Below are positions 1-10,574 of a stretch of 64,000 bases of DNA, in pieces. The notes below the pieces were generated by a model. The model did not search any database. It saw only the letters and a list, made by a program, of their open reading frames with translations, and had not been told where the DNA came from. Location of the stretch: NCBI RefSeq assembly GCF_003597395.2, contig NC_133774.1, positions 49,879,224 to 49,943,223 of the forward strand, written 5' to 3'. Numbering within the stretch: the stretch's first letter is position 1; each line of letters opens with the position of its first letter. Source of the stretch: Chelonoidis abingdonii. Its lineage: Eukaryota > Chordata > Testudines > Testudinidae. Made by a program: the position numbers and the translations under genes.

Positions 1-578
1 ACTGCCACTCAATGTCATTTGCCAGCGACAGAGTGTAGGATCTTAAAAACGGCAAGAAGCAGTTCATGTAATTAGACAGCAGTTATGGACAGATGGTTCC
101 AGCCGTGTTTGCTCTAACATCTCTTCCCAGTACCTGCTGAGAATTCCAATCTGCCTGTGTGTTCCCATAAAGCTGAAAGGAGTTCCCGGGACCACCTGCA
201 GTCTCAGTGGAAGACAGTCAAAAGCCCTTGCGAATACTCCCAGAAATGGTTCAGCCTGCTAGAGTCTAAACTCTAATCCCCTCTCTAATAAGGCTTTCAT
301 TCAGGCCTTCCCACAGATTACAGAAGGTCTGGTTTCTCAGAACCCTTTCTACTGAAAACAAGGCTCTCCTGCTTTCAGAGGTCAAGTTCTGATTACAACC
401 CCAGAGAATTTATAGGTGGCTTTGGATCCTGACTCTAGACCTGTGTTCAACTGCAGACAATACAAATAAGGCCGCTCATAAACTCTTTGCAGCTCATTCT
501 GACGCCTCCCCTGTTAGAGTGACTCAGCCCATTCCCTTTTGTCTAACCCATTTCAAAATCTCAAGAAGGAAAAAGAAG
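1..578. other. no recognised feature
   Basis: I see no repeat family, exon or RNA gene here. Reading frames are short and interrupted, and composition is ordinary for the window. Confidence 0.5.
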
Positions 579-769
579 TACACCTCTACCCCAATATAAC
601 GCTGTCCTTGGAAGCCAAAAAATCTTACCACGTTATAGGTGAAACTGCATTATATCGAACTTGCTTTGATCTGCCAGAGTGTGCAGCCCCGGCCCGTGGA
701 GTGCTGCTTTACCATGTTATATCCAAATTTGTGTTATATCGGGTTGTGTTATATCAGGGTAGCGGTGTA
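579..769. mobile_element. MITE with terminal inverted repeats, TA-flanked (mariner/Tigger-like)
   Basis: The left end reads cacctctaccccaatataac and the right end is its imperfect inverse, gttatatcagggtagcggtg. Both ends abut TA dinucleotides (579-580 and 768-769), leaving a 187-bp element. The motif tatatc/tataac recurs inside near both ends. A TA target is what Tc1/mariner-class transposases use, so that is the inferred family. No transposase is encoded; the 80-codon frame across it is incidental. Confidence 0.75.
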
Positions 770-999
770 TTTACAGTTTAAAAAAGCCAACGGTAGGAAT
801 CTTTTATATATAAACTTTTAAAATGCTTTGGTAAACAATACTGGATTATTGATCATTTACATAATCATTCTGCAGCAAGCACATTCAAATAAAAGCTATG
901 GGAGCATCTTTTTAATTCATCTGGGAGAACACTGAACTCTTTAGTGTTGGTCTCTAGTGTTTGAAGAAGTGAGTTTTTTGATGTTCATGGACCTATGTT

Positions 1000-1200
1000 A
1001 ATTTACACCAGATGAGGATCTGGCCCATAAAAGAAAAATATTTTTTGTCTTCTTTAAATCCCTAATAAGTCCCTGATTCTGTACAGATTTATGCATGACT
1101 TTAACTTTACACAGTGGGAGTAATCCCATTGAATTTGATAGGATTACTCGCAGCCATAAAGTTAAACATGTATCTTTGGAGGATTAGGGCCTAGATTGTA
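1000..1200. repeat. copies of a palindromic amniote repeat unit (gaggatctggcc / cattgaa motif)
   Basis: The phrase gatgaggatctggccc at about 1010-1025 and the cattgaa-containing stretch at 1105-1195 match a short unit seen many times in this window. The unit reads as gatctggcc ends around a near-palindromic core with ttgacttcaatgg. It is followed by an A-run at about 1199-1213. Family name unknown to me. Confidence 0.45.
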
Positions 1201-1213
1201 AAAAAAAAAAAAA

Positions 1214-2518
1214 GGCAAAAATAGTCCCACAATTTCCCTGTGTATTATTTCAGGACATTGCTTTTAATTCAGATGAGGGACCTGCAAGCTCTTTAATTCT
1301 CCTTTTTGAAGTTCGAAAACAATACTTTTGAGAAAAAAAGAGAGAGGAACAGTATTGTTTGAACTGCTGTGGTTTGACAACATCAGAAATTGCATATAAC
1401 TTCTGATACCATGGGATTATAAATAGTTTTTTTCAGTTAATATTTTCAAAATGTTATAATTAGATCATATTTAAAGTTTCCAAACTATACAAACTAGTAG
1501 GTTTGTAGAGTAATTATAAAACATGCAATGCAGCAAAACAACTAGGCAGCCAGTGGAATTTACTCCAACCAGTTAAACAGTAAATCCCATAGATAGCACC
1601 TCTAATGCTGCCTAAAGGGCATGCTTAGCTGCAGTAGCTATGGGTCAGGCAACGGAGATCTATATTGCAACGCATTAGCTCTGCTGTGGTTACATTCATT
1701 TAATCAGCCATGGAGGTAATTAATTCTTCAGAATGAACAGTAGGGCAGCACCTTCCCCATGCAAGGGGTCCAGATCTGCAAACCCTCTGCGTACAGAACT
1801 TTCATTGATTTCACTGGCACTTCCACGCTCAATGTTTTCTGCAGTTCTAATCTGAGAGAGAAATTCAACATAATTAACTCGGTCATAAATCGACAGTACG
1901 CCATAAACCTATTACAGTTTCAAACTAAAAGTGCATTTCTCTTGTTGGGTACAAATGAATCCAGAGTTTGATTTATACCAACACAAATAGCCAAGCAGTA
2001 TTTCAAAGTATGTCTGAAGTAAAATATAGGAAAGGATGCTTTCCCCATCCATTGTTTATGGAAATAGTGAAGAATGGCAGCCCTGTTCTGTCTGAAGACC
2101 ATCTCTGCCAACCTGTCTCATCTTGCAGCGCAAATGATCCACCCCTGGGGTATGGAAAACTTACAGTAATATCAAGGCTTATTCACACTAAGCTAATAGA
2201 TAGAAGATGCACATTTTGTGTGAACTTTGTGTGAATCTGAATTTGCTCTAAACCTAAATTTTAGTTTACCATGGAAAATAAAATAAAATAAAAAGGCTGT
2301 AATGAGAGAGTGGCAATGTAAAAACACTGCATAATAGACACACAACCCCATATATTTAATTTTTGAGCTGAAGAACGTTTATGCCTCCTAAGAACCTTCA
2401 GTTACTGAATCCATTATATCCACTATCATAGTATTTTGTACAGTGGTCAACAAAGCAAGTAGCCATCTCCAGAGAAGTTAAAATATACTTCTGACCACTA
2501 AAGACTGCCCAGAACTTT
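1214..2518. other. no recognised gene; (AAAAT)n at 2273-2294
   Basis: AT-rich unique-looking sequence. The only clear low-complexity feature is an (AAAAT) run near 2273-2294. Frames of 63-88 codons occur on both strands but show no domain, splice context or family I recognise. Confidence 0.45.
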
Positions 2519-2795
2519 TTTTCATGATCTAGTGGCTATGTGATTGGACTGGGAGTCAGGAGATCTCAGGCCTAACGTTGCCACTGACTTGCTATGTGAC
2601 CTTAGGCAAGTCACTTCACTCCTCTACACTTGTACTTCACCTTCTCCTGCCCCCTTTGTCTATCTTCTATTTAGACTGTGAGCTCTTTGGGGTAGGACTA
2701 TTTCTTATGCTATTTGTACAGCACCTAGCACAATGGGCCCTGATTTTAGCTAGGACCTCTAGTACTGCTATAATATACATAATTATAACTTTTGG
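2519..2795 (+). repeat. MIR/CORE-type SINE with 3' tail
   Basis: The body matches the MIR pattern: a gtggctatgtgattgg start, gggagtcagga, then ctatgtgaccttaggcaagt followed by cacttcactcctc. The tail carries tgagctctttggggtagg and cagcacctagcacaatggg, the 3' module attached to this SINE in reptile genomes. It ends in an ATA-rich run. Promoter boxes are decayed, so it is a fossil. Confidence 0.75.
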
Positions 2796-2954
2796 CAGGA
2801 GCATAACATGTTCTATCCCCAGATCTTTTAGCTGCTTTTTCACTTTATGAAAAACAGCTTCAATTTTTGTAATACCAGGATATCATTAAATAAAAAAATA
2901 AGTAAACAGATGATGTAGTCTCATCATATCATGATGCTAACTCTCTTTCCATTC

Positions 2955-3640
2955 CACTGGTATCTCAGGATAATGTTAAACTGTTAATGTTAGACATTTT
3001 TAAATCAGAGGTCCAGATAACTTGCATTCAAGAGTTTTAAAAGAACTGGCTGAGGGGCTGTCTGGACCATTAATGTTGATTTTCATTATATTGGAACACT
3101 GGGGAAATTCCAGAAGACTGGAAGCAAGCTACTGTTGTTCAAATATTTTAAAAGGGTAAACAGAATAACCCAGGCAGTTATAGGCCTGTGACATCAATTC
3201 TGGCCAAGATCATGGAGCAGCTAATAATGGACTTAATTAACAAAGAATTAAAGGAGGGTAATAGAATTAATGCCAATCAGCATGGGTATATGGAAAATAG
3301 ATCCTGCCAAACTAACTTGAGATTTTTATTTGATGAGATTACACATTTGGTTGATAAAGGTAATAACATTGATGTAATATACTTAAAATTCTATAAGGCA
3401 TAAACTTCAGCAAGGCATTTGTATCACATGACATTTTGATTGGATTAAAAGCTGGCTAACTGATAAATCTCAAAATGTAATTGTAAATGGGGAATCATCA
3501 AGTGAGTATGTTTCTAGTGAGGTCTCACAGTGATCAGTACTTCACTCTATTTAGCATTTTCAACCACTGACCTGGAAGAAAGTATAAAATAATCACTGGT
3601 AAAGTTTGTATATAACACAAACATTGGGGGAGGTAAATAA
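2955..3640 (+). pseudogene. CR1 LINE ORF2 reverse-transcriptase fragment, inactive
   Basis: The frame at 3188-3403 (71 codons) encodes a CR1-type reverse transcriptase segment. It has SILAKIMEQLI, NQHGYMENRSC and VIYLKFYKA, which correspond to the family's VPGKIMEQ, QHGFxxGxSC and VIYLDFSKAF blocks. The aspartate of that last block, a catalytic metal ligand in the family, is lysine here, and a stop follows directly. Sequence to about 3640 continues the CR1 order (SWLTD-like region, then the ADDTKLG-like region) with stops and frame breaks. Confidence 0.8.
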
Positions 3641-4247
3641 TGAAGAGGACAAGTCCCTAAGAGGAGTAGAGAGGTTAATTTGCCTCTGAATTTGGCATGG
3701 GTGCAACCACTGCTGGAATACTGCGTCCAGTTCTGGTGCCCACAATTCAAGGTAAATAATGAAGAGGATGGGTCCCTAATACAGAGCAATCTGGATTGGT
3801 TGGTAAACTGGGTGCAAATATGGCTAACTGTAAATATATACATCTAGGAAAAAAGAGTGTAGGCCATATTTACAGGATGGGGGACTCTATCCTGGGAAGC
3901 AGTGACTCTGAAAAAGATTTGGGGGTCATGGTGGCTAATCAGGTGTGGCCTAATTTGGTGTGGCCAAAGGGCTAATGTGATCCATTGATGCATAAAGTTG
4001 GGAATCTCAAAGAGGAGTAGAGAGGTTAATTTGCCTCTGAATTTGGCATGGGTGCAACCACTGCTGGAATACTGCGTCCAGTTCTGGTGCCCACAATTCA
4101 AGAAGAATATTGATAATTGGAGAGGAATCAGAAGAAAGCCACGAGAATGCTAAAAGGATTAGAAAACGTCTTTGAGTCTATTTAGCTTAACAAAGAGAAA
4201 GTTAAAGGGTAACTTGGTTACAGTCTATAAGTACCTACATGAGGAAT
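3633..4247 (+). pseudogene. CR1 ORF2 C-terminal part, rearranged by a local duplication
   Basis: This continues the CR1 relic through blocks equivalent to the family's NNEEDxSLIQ, PLLEYCVQFWCP and LVTVYKYLH motifs. A 93-bp block appears twice with no differences (3659-3751 and 4010-4102). A shorter stretch beginning ggtaaataatgaagagga also appears twice (3633 and 3751). In the usual CR1 order only the second 93-bp copy is in place; the first is an insertion. Stops are frequent. Confidence 0.75.
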
Positions 4248-4730
4248 TACGATGTTGCATACAAACCCCACACTGGGTAACACAGAGTTAATGAGCTAAC
4301 GTGGGCTCAGGTGGCCCTGCCCTGCTGCACTTATGGGAGATGTCCACATTGAAGGGAAGCACTTCAAAGGGAGAAACCCAGTTCACTTGGTGGCAGCTAG
4401 TGAGAAGAACATATCTCCCATCCTTAGCTCCTGGAGCCAGCCCTGGCTAAAGGCAAGGACTCCTGAGCTAACTGTTGTCTAGTACCTCTCTAGTCAGGGA
4501 GGATGGATGGACTTACCTACTTGTGCCCACTGCTTTACAGAAGCCTCTAAAGGATGAGGACTTTTACTCCACCTGTGGGAAGTTTCATGTGTGCTTACTT
4601 CAGTTGTGTTTATTGATAAACCCTGGAAGGGGTGGACTATCTGGTGCTTAGTTGGAGGGCTGAGTGTGGGGTTTGTATGCAATATCATAGTTCCTCATGT
4701 AGGTACTTATAGACTGTAACCAAGTTACCC
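4207..4730. repeat. 68-bp inverted repeat enclosing 388 bp
   Basis: Arm 4207-4274 is the reverse complement of 4663-4730 with three mismatches. The outer 40 bases of each arm are CR1 sequence (the VYKYLH region) and the inner 28 are not. The enclosed 4275-4662 matches no family I know. The layout could be a TIR element whose ends captured CR1 sequence or an inverted duplication. Confidence 0.7.
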
Positions 4731-5519
4731 CCTCTTCCATCTATGTTCGCAGTCATGTCCTCTTTAATCTTCCTGGCTAAATCCACAGCTGTCACGGAGT
4801 GGGCTCCCACTGCCAACTTTAACTGTGCAATTTTCTCCTCTGTGGCAGAGATCACAGTCCCTGTCAGTTTCTCTGCTGGTGTAAATTGTCTCACCATACT
4901 TGACTCAGTGGAACTCAAGGCTCAGTAAGTTTAAATCACTTCAGTGGAGCTGTGCCAATTTACACAAGCAGAGGATTTATCCAACAGTATGTATCACTGA
5001 TATCTCCAGTGTTTTGTGCAAACATTAATACTGTCTACCTGCTACAGTCTCTTAACCAAACTGAAACTGCTGAGTACAAAATTATCTTAGAACCATGTGA
5101 TAGTCAACCATATGTTCCCTCTATGTGCAGAGCTCCCACTGACATCCTTGGGAGCTTCACACTTGTAGGTAGAGCAGATTGCCAGCATTGAGCATGGCTG
5201 TATAGATCCCAGAGAATAATTTTGTCTTCATTCAGTTTTATCCCTGAGTAATACATATTTCTTTTAAAAAAACAACCATTTGATGATAAACAATGTTTTG
5301 TCTAAAATGGCACATGATGGGGTGAAGTTTAGAGCTTTAAAAAGGTGTTTTCTAGCAATTAGGAATGGGTTACCTACAGACTGGTCTTGACAGTTGAATT
5401 TGGGAGTTAAATTGGTAGTGGCTGGGCAGCAGAGCCTGATCCAGTGCGGTACTGAGCACTTGCAACCCCCTTTGATTTCAAGGAGTGTTGTGGGTACTCA
5501 CACCTCTCAGGATCAGGTT
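4731..5519. other. no recognised gene; fragments of the palindromic unit
   Basis: A minus-strand frame (4685-4918, 77 codons) reads out of the right inverted-repeat arm into sequence I cannot place. Around 4935-4985 and 5430-5520 there are copies of the gatcagg / cagtggagc unit found elsewhere in the window. Otherwise unassigned. Confidence 0.4.
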
Positions 5520-5524
5520 AATAG

Positions 5525-5745
5525 ATCAGGATCCTAGGAATTGCTATACTGGCCCATCTAGTTTAGTGTCCTCCTTTCACTCACAGTGGCCTGTACTAAA
5601 TGCTTTATAATTGATGCAAGAAACCCACAGTAGGCAATGATGGGGTAACCTGCCTCCAAAGAAAGTTTCTTCCTAACCCTCAATAGTTAGAGTTGGCTTA
5701 AACCCCTGAAGCATGAGGGTTTATCTCCCCTCCAAAACTCATTTT
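5525..5745 (-). repeat. CR1 LINE 3' end fragment (minus)
   Basis: Read on the minus strand this is a diverged CR1 3' region. The phrase tactggcccatctagtttag is the complement of the terminal 'ctagatgggcca' phrase, and cctaaccctcaatagttag lies upstream. It is 5'-truncated and very old. Confidence 0.55.
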
Positions 5746-6570
5746 AATTCTTTTAATGTTTATTCTAATTGCTCTGGATATTCCTGGTATGCACATAAAT
5801 GTGTCATTCTTGATTCAATTATTTCATTGCTGCCACAACAGAGTTCTTCCAGGAAAGAAGATTAGAATGAGTGGATGTTCAATACTTCGGTGTAAGTAGG
5901 ACTAAAGTTATCTTCTCCATAGTAATCTACACAAATACATTTTTAAAATACTAGGCATGAAAATTCATTTCTACACAAAGGATTTTTTTAACTTATTTAT
6001 GTATAGAATATATATTTACACAGTTGACTGGAATATCACTACAGCGGAGAGGAGTTAACTTCAAATTAGTACAAAAACTTTGCTACATTTATCACAGTTC
6101 TACTCTAATACCATATATGGAAACCATGACCATGTCATTTCAAAGGATTTCAATAGCACTATATATTTTAAAATAACCTCCTCTCTTTGAACTTGCTTGT
6201 GGGATGGGCAATATTAATTTCAAGAGTTCCATATATTTTCAACACTGGCAGGGACTTGTACTACCTGGGAGTGGGGATCCTAAATATGTGGACGATTTAA
6301 AAAGGCTACACGCATACAATCCATTACCTTGCCTTTCAGAATATAATAAAAATAAGGATTACTCCTTTTACAATAGAGTAGGAACTTAGAACTCTGTTAT
6401 TTTATGGATAGACTACATATTTTATGGACAAGGTAAATAACGTGATTTTTTTTTATTGGTCCAACAAGTAAATTATAGTAGGTTTGAAGCCAAAAAAGTT
6501 CCCATCATTAGGTGTTAGCAGTTGTATTCCTTCACAAGAAGAAGACCCAATACTGCATTTCTTGGGTATT
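5746..6570. other. no recognised feature
   Basis: AT-rich sequence without a repeat or exon I can identify; the only open frames are about 60 codons. Confidence 0.4.
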
Positions 6571-6695
6571 TCCAATTGTTATTATCATTATTACCATAGC
6601 GCCTAGGAGCCCTAGTCATGGACTAGGACCCCATTGTGCCAGGTGCTGTACAAAGAACAAAAAGCCAGACCCTGTCCTAAGAGCTTACAGTCTAA
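6571..6695 (-). repeat. SINE 3' tail module (minus)
   Basis: An ATT-rich run is followed by agcgcctaggagccctagtc, ccccattgtgccaggtgctg and gagcttacagtct. These are the complement of the tail seen on the SINE at 2519-2795. A Harbinger-like MITE begins directly after it. Confidence 0.7.
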
Positions 6696-6959
6696 GGCTA
6701 TGTACACTATAGTGTACGTCGGTATAAGTTATGTCACTCAGGGGTGTAAATAGGCCACCACCCTGAGAGATGTAAATTTCACCAACCTAAGCACAGGTGT
6801 GGAGAGCTTCTCCTACTGACAGCTACCGCCACTCACGGGGACTGGAGGCATTAGATGACAGGAGAGCTCTCTGATGTCGGCTTAGAGTGTCTGCACTGCA
6901 GCACAGCTGCATCAGTGCAGATGCGCTGCTGTAAGCTCTGTAGTGTAGCCATAGCCTAT
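6693..6959. mobile_element. PIF/Harbinger-like MITE
   Basis: Ends are GGCTATGTACACTA and the inverse TAGTGTAGCCATAGCC (element 6696-6956), flanked by TAA and TAT, consistent with a degraded 3-bp TWA target. The interior shares phrases such as gtcactcaggggtg and gagagctctc with the copies at 34.3 and 48.2 kb. It interrupts a SINE tail, so it is younger than that SINE. Non-coding. Confidence 0.65.
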
Positions 6960-8138
6960 GTATGGAATCTGAGACAAAACATGGATATTGACAGACCAAC
7001 AGGAGTACAAAGAAAACAGTAAGGAACCTGGTCAGTGTGACAGGCAAAACTCCTAATGAAATTAACAGTGATTTGGGGCGTGAAATTAATTCAGGGTTGG
7101 GCCTGCTGTGTGTATACAATAAACTATGCTAATCTGTTACCATAGCGTTGGTATATTATAGGGAGATAGTTACCAGTTGTTACAGGTTATACAGTGATGA
7201 TGTGAAAGGCTCTACAAAGGTGTAAAGGACAATTCACATTTTACAGCATGCAGTAGAAACAGCAGTTCAGTAAACAGGATTGCATCACCCTCACAGCTTA
7301 GAGGCGGTAGCTTGTGCATAAAGATCAAATACAAATCACAGTGAGCAAAGTCATCATGCCATGGCCTTAATTGCTCCTTCTGGCCATAATCAAACAATAC
7401 CTTTGGACGTAGACCTTGCTATTGTGCTTCATAACCTGTAGGGTGGATAAACACTTCTATAAGGATAAGGAGTTACCCCTCAAAAGCACCAGTACAGTAG
7501 CTTGTAGCTACAGTGCTGCAAAGTGAGGCAGCATGACTGTTTAAGGGCCTTTGCCTGAAAGAGCTGCTGCCCTCCAGTAACAAAAGTGTTGGGGCTTGGA
7601 AGCCACATGAGATAATTTTTATTTAATGTTTATATAATGCTGTGAAAAGACCAAGTGCTGTATAAGTGCTATGTGGTGTTTGGGCTAAATCATTGAACAA
7701 AAACTACCGGTGCTAGAGCTAAGAAAAGGCTGAGCTAGAGCTGTATGTCTCTCCTCTCTACCTCCCCCCAAAATATCTGCTACTATTTGCTGAAATAAAA
7801 ATTGAATTTGCTTTAGCCATGTTCATTTTCCACAAATGTTCTATTAAATGAGTTTAATGGCAGCTTAAAGGAGACCCCAAGATACAGGAGAATTTTCTAG
7901 GGAAAATCCTTGCAAGCTCTAGGCTCAGGTTTCACGTTGTTTTTAAAGTGATCACTGTGGTGTATGGAATACTTACAAAAGGGTTAATCAGCTCTGAGAA
8001 GTAGCTAGGTAGCTACATGTTTGATCACTGAACAGCCAATGAAAGCTTGTTCTGATGGTGTAATGATTCTGCCTGGCATTTCTGGCAGAGTGTATTCTGT
8101 TCTGATATCCTGTTGAGCTGAATTCAAAGAGTGGAGTC
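6960..8138. other. no recognised gene
   Basis: Apart from a possible remnant of the interrupted SINE tail just after 6960, I see no repeat family. The 98-codon minus-strand frame at 6823-7119 is largely MITE sequence and not credible as a gene. Confidence 0.4.
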
Positions 8139-8411
8139 TCTCTGCTCAGGGCCGGCTCCAGGCACCAGTGCAGTAAGCAGGTGCTTGGGGCGGCCAATGG
8201 AGAGGGGTAGCACGTCTGGGTCTTAGGCGGCAATTCGGCGGTGGGTCCCTCAGTCCCTCTTAGAGGGAAGGACCAGCCGCCGAATTGCCGCCGAAGAATG
8301 AAGTGGCGTGGTAGAGCTTCCGCTGAAGTGCTGCCGATTACAACTTTATCTTTTTTTGTTTCCTTCGCCGCTTGGGGCGGCAAAAAAGCTGTAGCCTGCC
8401 CTGTCTCTGCT
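8139..8411. mobile_element. hAT-type MITE, 257 bp, with exact 8-bp target duplication
   Basis: The element spans 8147-8403. It starts cagggccggctccaggcacc and ends gctgtagcctgccctg, an inverted-repeat pair. The 8-bp duplication tctctgct flanks it exactly (8139-8146 and 8404-8411), the hallmark of hAT integration. The interior is GC-rich with repeated ggcggcaattcggcgg phrases. The 131- and 89-codon frames here are by-products of the GC-rich interior. A degraded relative is at 21.2 kb. Confidence 0.85.
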
Positions 8412-8499
8412 AGTAATAGAATTAGCTCCAGCTTTCTGCTGCAGTTGATCTTAGCCTTTATTAAAGGCAGTTACAGTTATTTGCTTACTAATTTGACAG

Positions 8500-9003
8500 G
8501 GGATGCATAATAGTTGCAACTCCAAAGACAGCAATCTCAACATTTATATAAATTCATGACTGGTGTAGAGAAAGTAGATAAGGAAATGTTGTTTACTACG
8601 TCTCATAACACGAGAACTGGGAGTCACCAAATGAAATTGATAGGCAGCAGGTTTAAAACAAATAAAAGGACGTATTTTGTCACACAGCACACAGTCAACC
8701 TGTGGAACTCCTTGCCAGAGGATGTTGTGAAGGCTAAGACCATACAGGATTCAAAAAAGAACTAGATAAATTCATGGACGATAGGTCCATCAATGGCTAT
8801 TAGCCAGGATGGGCAGGAATGGTGTTCCTAGCCTCTGTTTGCCAGAAGCTGGGAATAAGCAACAGGGGATGGATCTCTTGATGATTATCTGTTCTGTTCA
8901 TTCCCTCTGGGGCACCGAGCATTGACCCCTGTCAGAAGAAAGGATACTGGGCTAGGTGAACCTCTGGTCTGATCCAGTAGGACCACTCTTATGTTATGTT
9001 CTT
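8500..9003 (+). repeat. CR1-type LINE 3' end (ORF2 C-terminus plus 3' UTR)
   Basis: The frame at 8514-8765 keeps the end of CR1 ORF2: [28 protein letters not shown] and a short lysine-rich end. The 3' UTR follows, with agccaggatgggcagg, tttgccagaagctggga and atactgggctaggtgaacct, ending in ttatgttatgttctta repeats. It is 5'-truncated; the same subfamily reappears at 63.0 kb. Confidence 0.85.
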
Positions 9004-9067
9004 AACATTGTTTCTCCAGAAGCATATTATTATGCCAAAGAATATACAGAAATATCAGTACTGTTGA

Positions 9068-9372
9068 AGGCTAAATCTACACTGAGAGCTGGGGATGTGA
9101 TTCTTCTGCCTGAGTACACATGCTCATGCTAGCTCTCCTTAATGTAGCACAAGTATGCTAGCAGGGTAGCCCTGGTAGTACAGGTAGCAGAGGCATGTCT
9201 CAGCGGTGCTAAGTACATATCCACCAGATTCGGAGTGGGCGCTGTACTTGGTACTGGCACTGCCAGCGCGTCTGCGTCTACACTGCTATTTATACTAGCA
9301 CTAGTTCCATGAGAGGTATGGACACACATGAGTAGGGGAATCACATCCTTGCTTGTAGTCTAGACATAACAG
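9068..9372. mobile_element. TIR MITE of the 'gtctacac' superfamily
   Basis: The left end reads ggctaaatctacac and continues ggggatgtgattc; the right end reads gaatcacatccttgcttgta then gtctagacata, its inverse. This resembles the Harbinger-like copies in the window but with a different interior. I could not fix the target duplication, so the ends are approximate. Confidence 0.6.
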
Positions 9373-9714
9373 TCTGATGTTGCATACACCCATACTCTGA
9401 CTGACCTTGGCTACTGAGTGTCTAGAAAATCAGATTCAAGGTCTTACAGTTTGGATCTTCATTTCAGGCTTCTAATACTATCTACTCAAGGGACAACATC
9501 CCATTCTGGTGTTAGAGATTGGCAGGGTTGGAGCAGCTGACAGTTCTACTGTATAATCTCAAAAGGACATGAGCCCATGATGCTATTTAATCTAATCTAT
9601 CATTTATAAAGATGGCATCAGTTTCATATTTAAATACTAAACAAAATTATGACCACATGTAGGAGTCCAGAATTGGGGGTACTTTCTCTCTGTTCCCCAG
9701 ATTATGGGCATATG

Positions 9715-9903
9715 TGAATTATATGCTCAGGGAGAGTGAGAAACTGAGACACAGAGGCACAGATCCATGAAAATGTTTAGGCACCTAATTCCCATTGATT
9801 TCTATGGAACTTCAGAGCTTTAAATACCTTTAAGGATCTGGGCCAGAGAGTTAAAGGGGCTCACCCTAGGTTATGCATCAGAGTTGTGACTCCAAGGGCC
9901 ACA
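9715..9903 (-). repeat. MIR-type SINE (minus) split by a palindromic unit
   Basis: The complement of MIR appears as gaaactgagacacagagg and, after an interruption, agagttaaaggggctcaccc and gttgtgactccaag. The interruption at about 9762-9843 begins agatcc and ends ggatctgggcc around cccattgatttctatgg, and is the clearest case in the window of the palindromic unit acting as an insertion. Confidence 0.6.
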
Positions 9904-10097
9904 ACTCTTTAAAGTCCTCTTTTCCTCCCTTTGGACTTGCTCTTCAGCATTTTGAAGGGCAGTTGCCTGTTGGGATAGCCATCATGAATGTCCACCTGCT
10001 TCCAAGAGTTTTCTCTCAAGCTAAATGATACATTATATGAACTATTTCTAAATTCTCAATGCACTTTCTAGCTCATCAACATGTGTTTTAAATGTGG

Positions 10098-10574
10098 TGT
10101 CACAGGATGCATGGTCCCTTTAAGAGGGAATGGGACAGTCCCCTTTTGAGTAGGTGGCTGCTTCTCAATGGTGCCAGTTTAGTCTGACTGAGAACATGTG
10201 GAGCTAGTTCAATTGGCGCCATCAGTAACAGCTGGGGAAAGGCTGGGATGGCATTATATAAAGTGAAGGGCAGCAGAAAAGAGGCCTCTCTTGATGGATC
10301 TGCCTTGGGGTTAAAGAGGTGGAAGCTCAGGGGTAGCTAGACAGGGTTGCCAGAATCTCCTGGAGTAGATACAAGCCCAGGTGGGGTGGGTTATACTTTG
10401 TTTGGAAATAAGGGTTAACTTCAGAATGAAGAGGATGGCTTAATTTTTTTCATTTGTCAGGCAACATTGGGCATGGGAAAATCTGGTTGTCCCCCATCAG
10501 GAGTGGGAGTGGTATGAAACTTAAAATGGGTCTGGCTGAACAGCCAGCATAAGGGTTCATATTGGATTGTCACA
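10098..10574. repeat. possible solo LTR
   Basis: The segment begins tgtcacagg and ends attgtcaca, giving TG...CA termini over 477 bp. A TATA-like box (cattatataaagtg) lies near 10252. Flanking bases (gtgg versus gttg) are only a weak match for a target duplication. I do not recognise the family; the assignment rests on termini and the TATA box alone. Confidence 0.3.

Noticed and set aside
10098..10574. A confident LTR call
   Set aside because: Only TG...CA ends and a TATA-like box support it; flanking bases do not form a clean target duplication.
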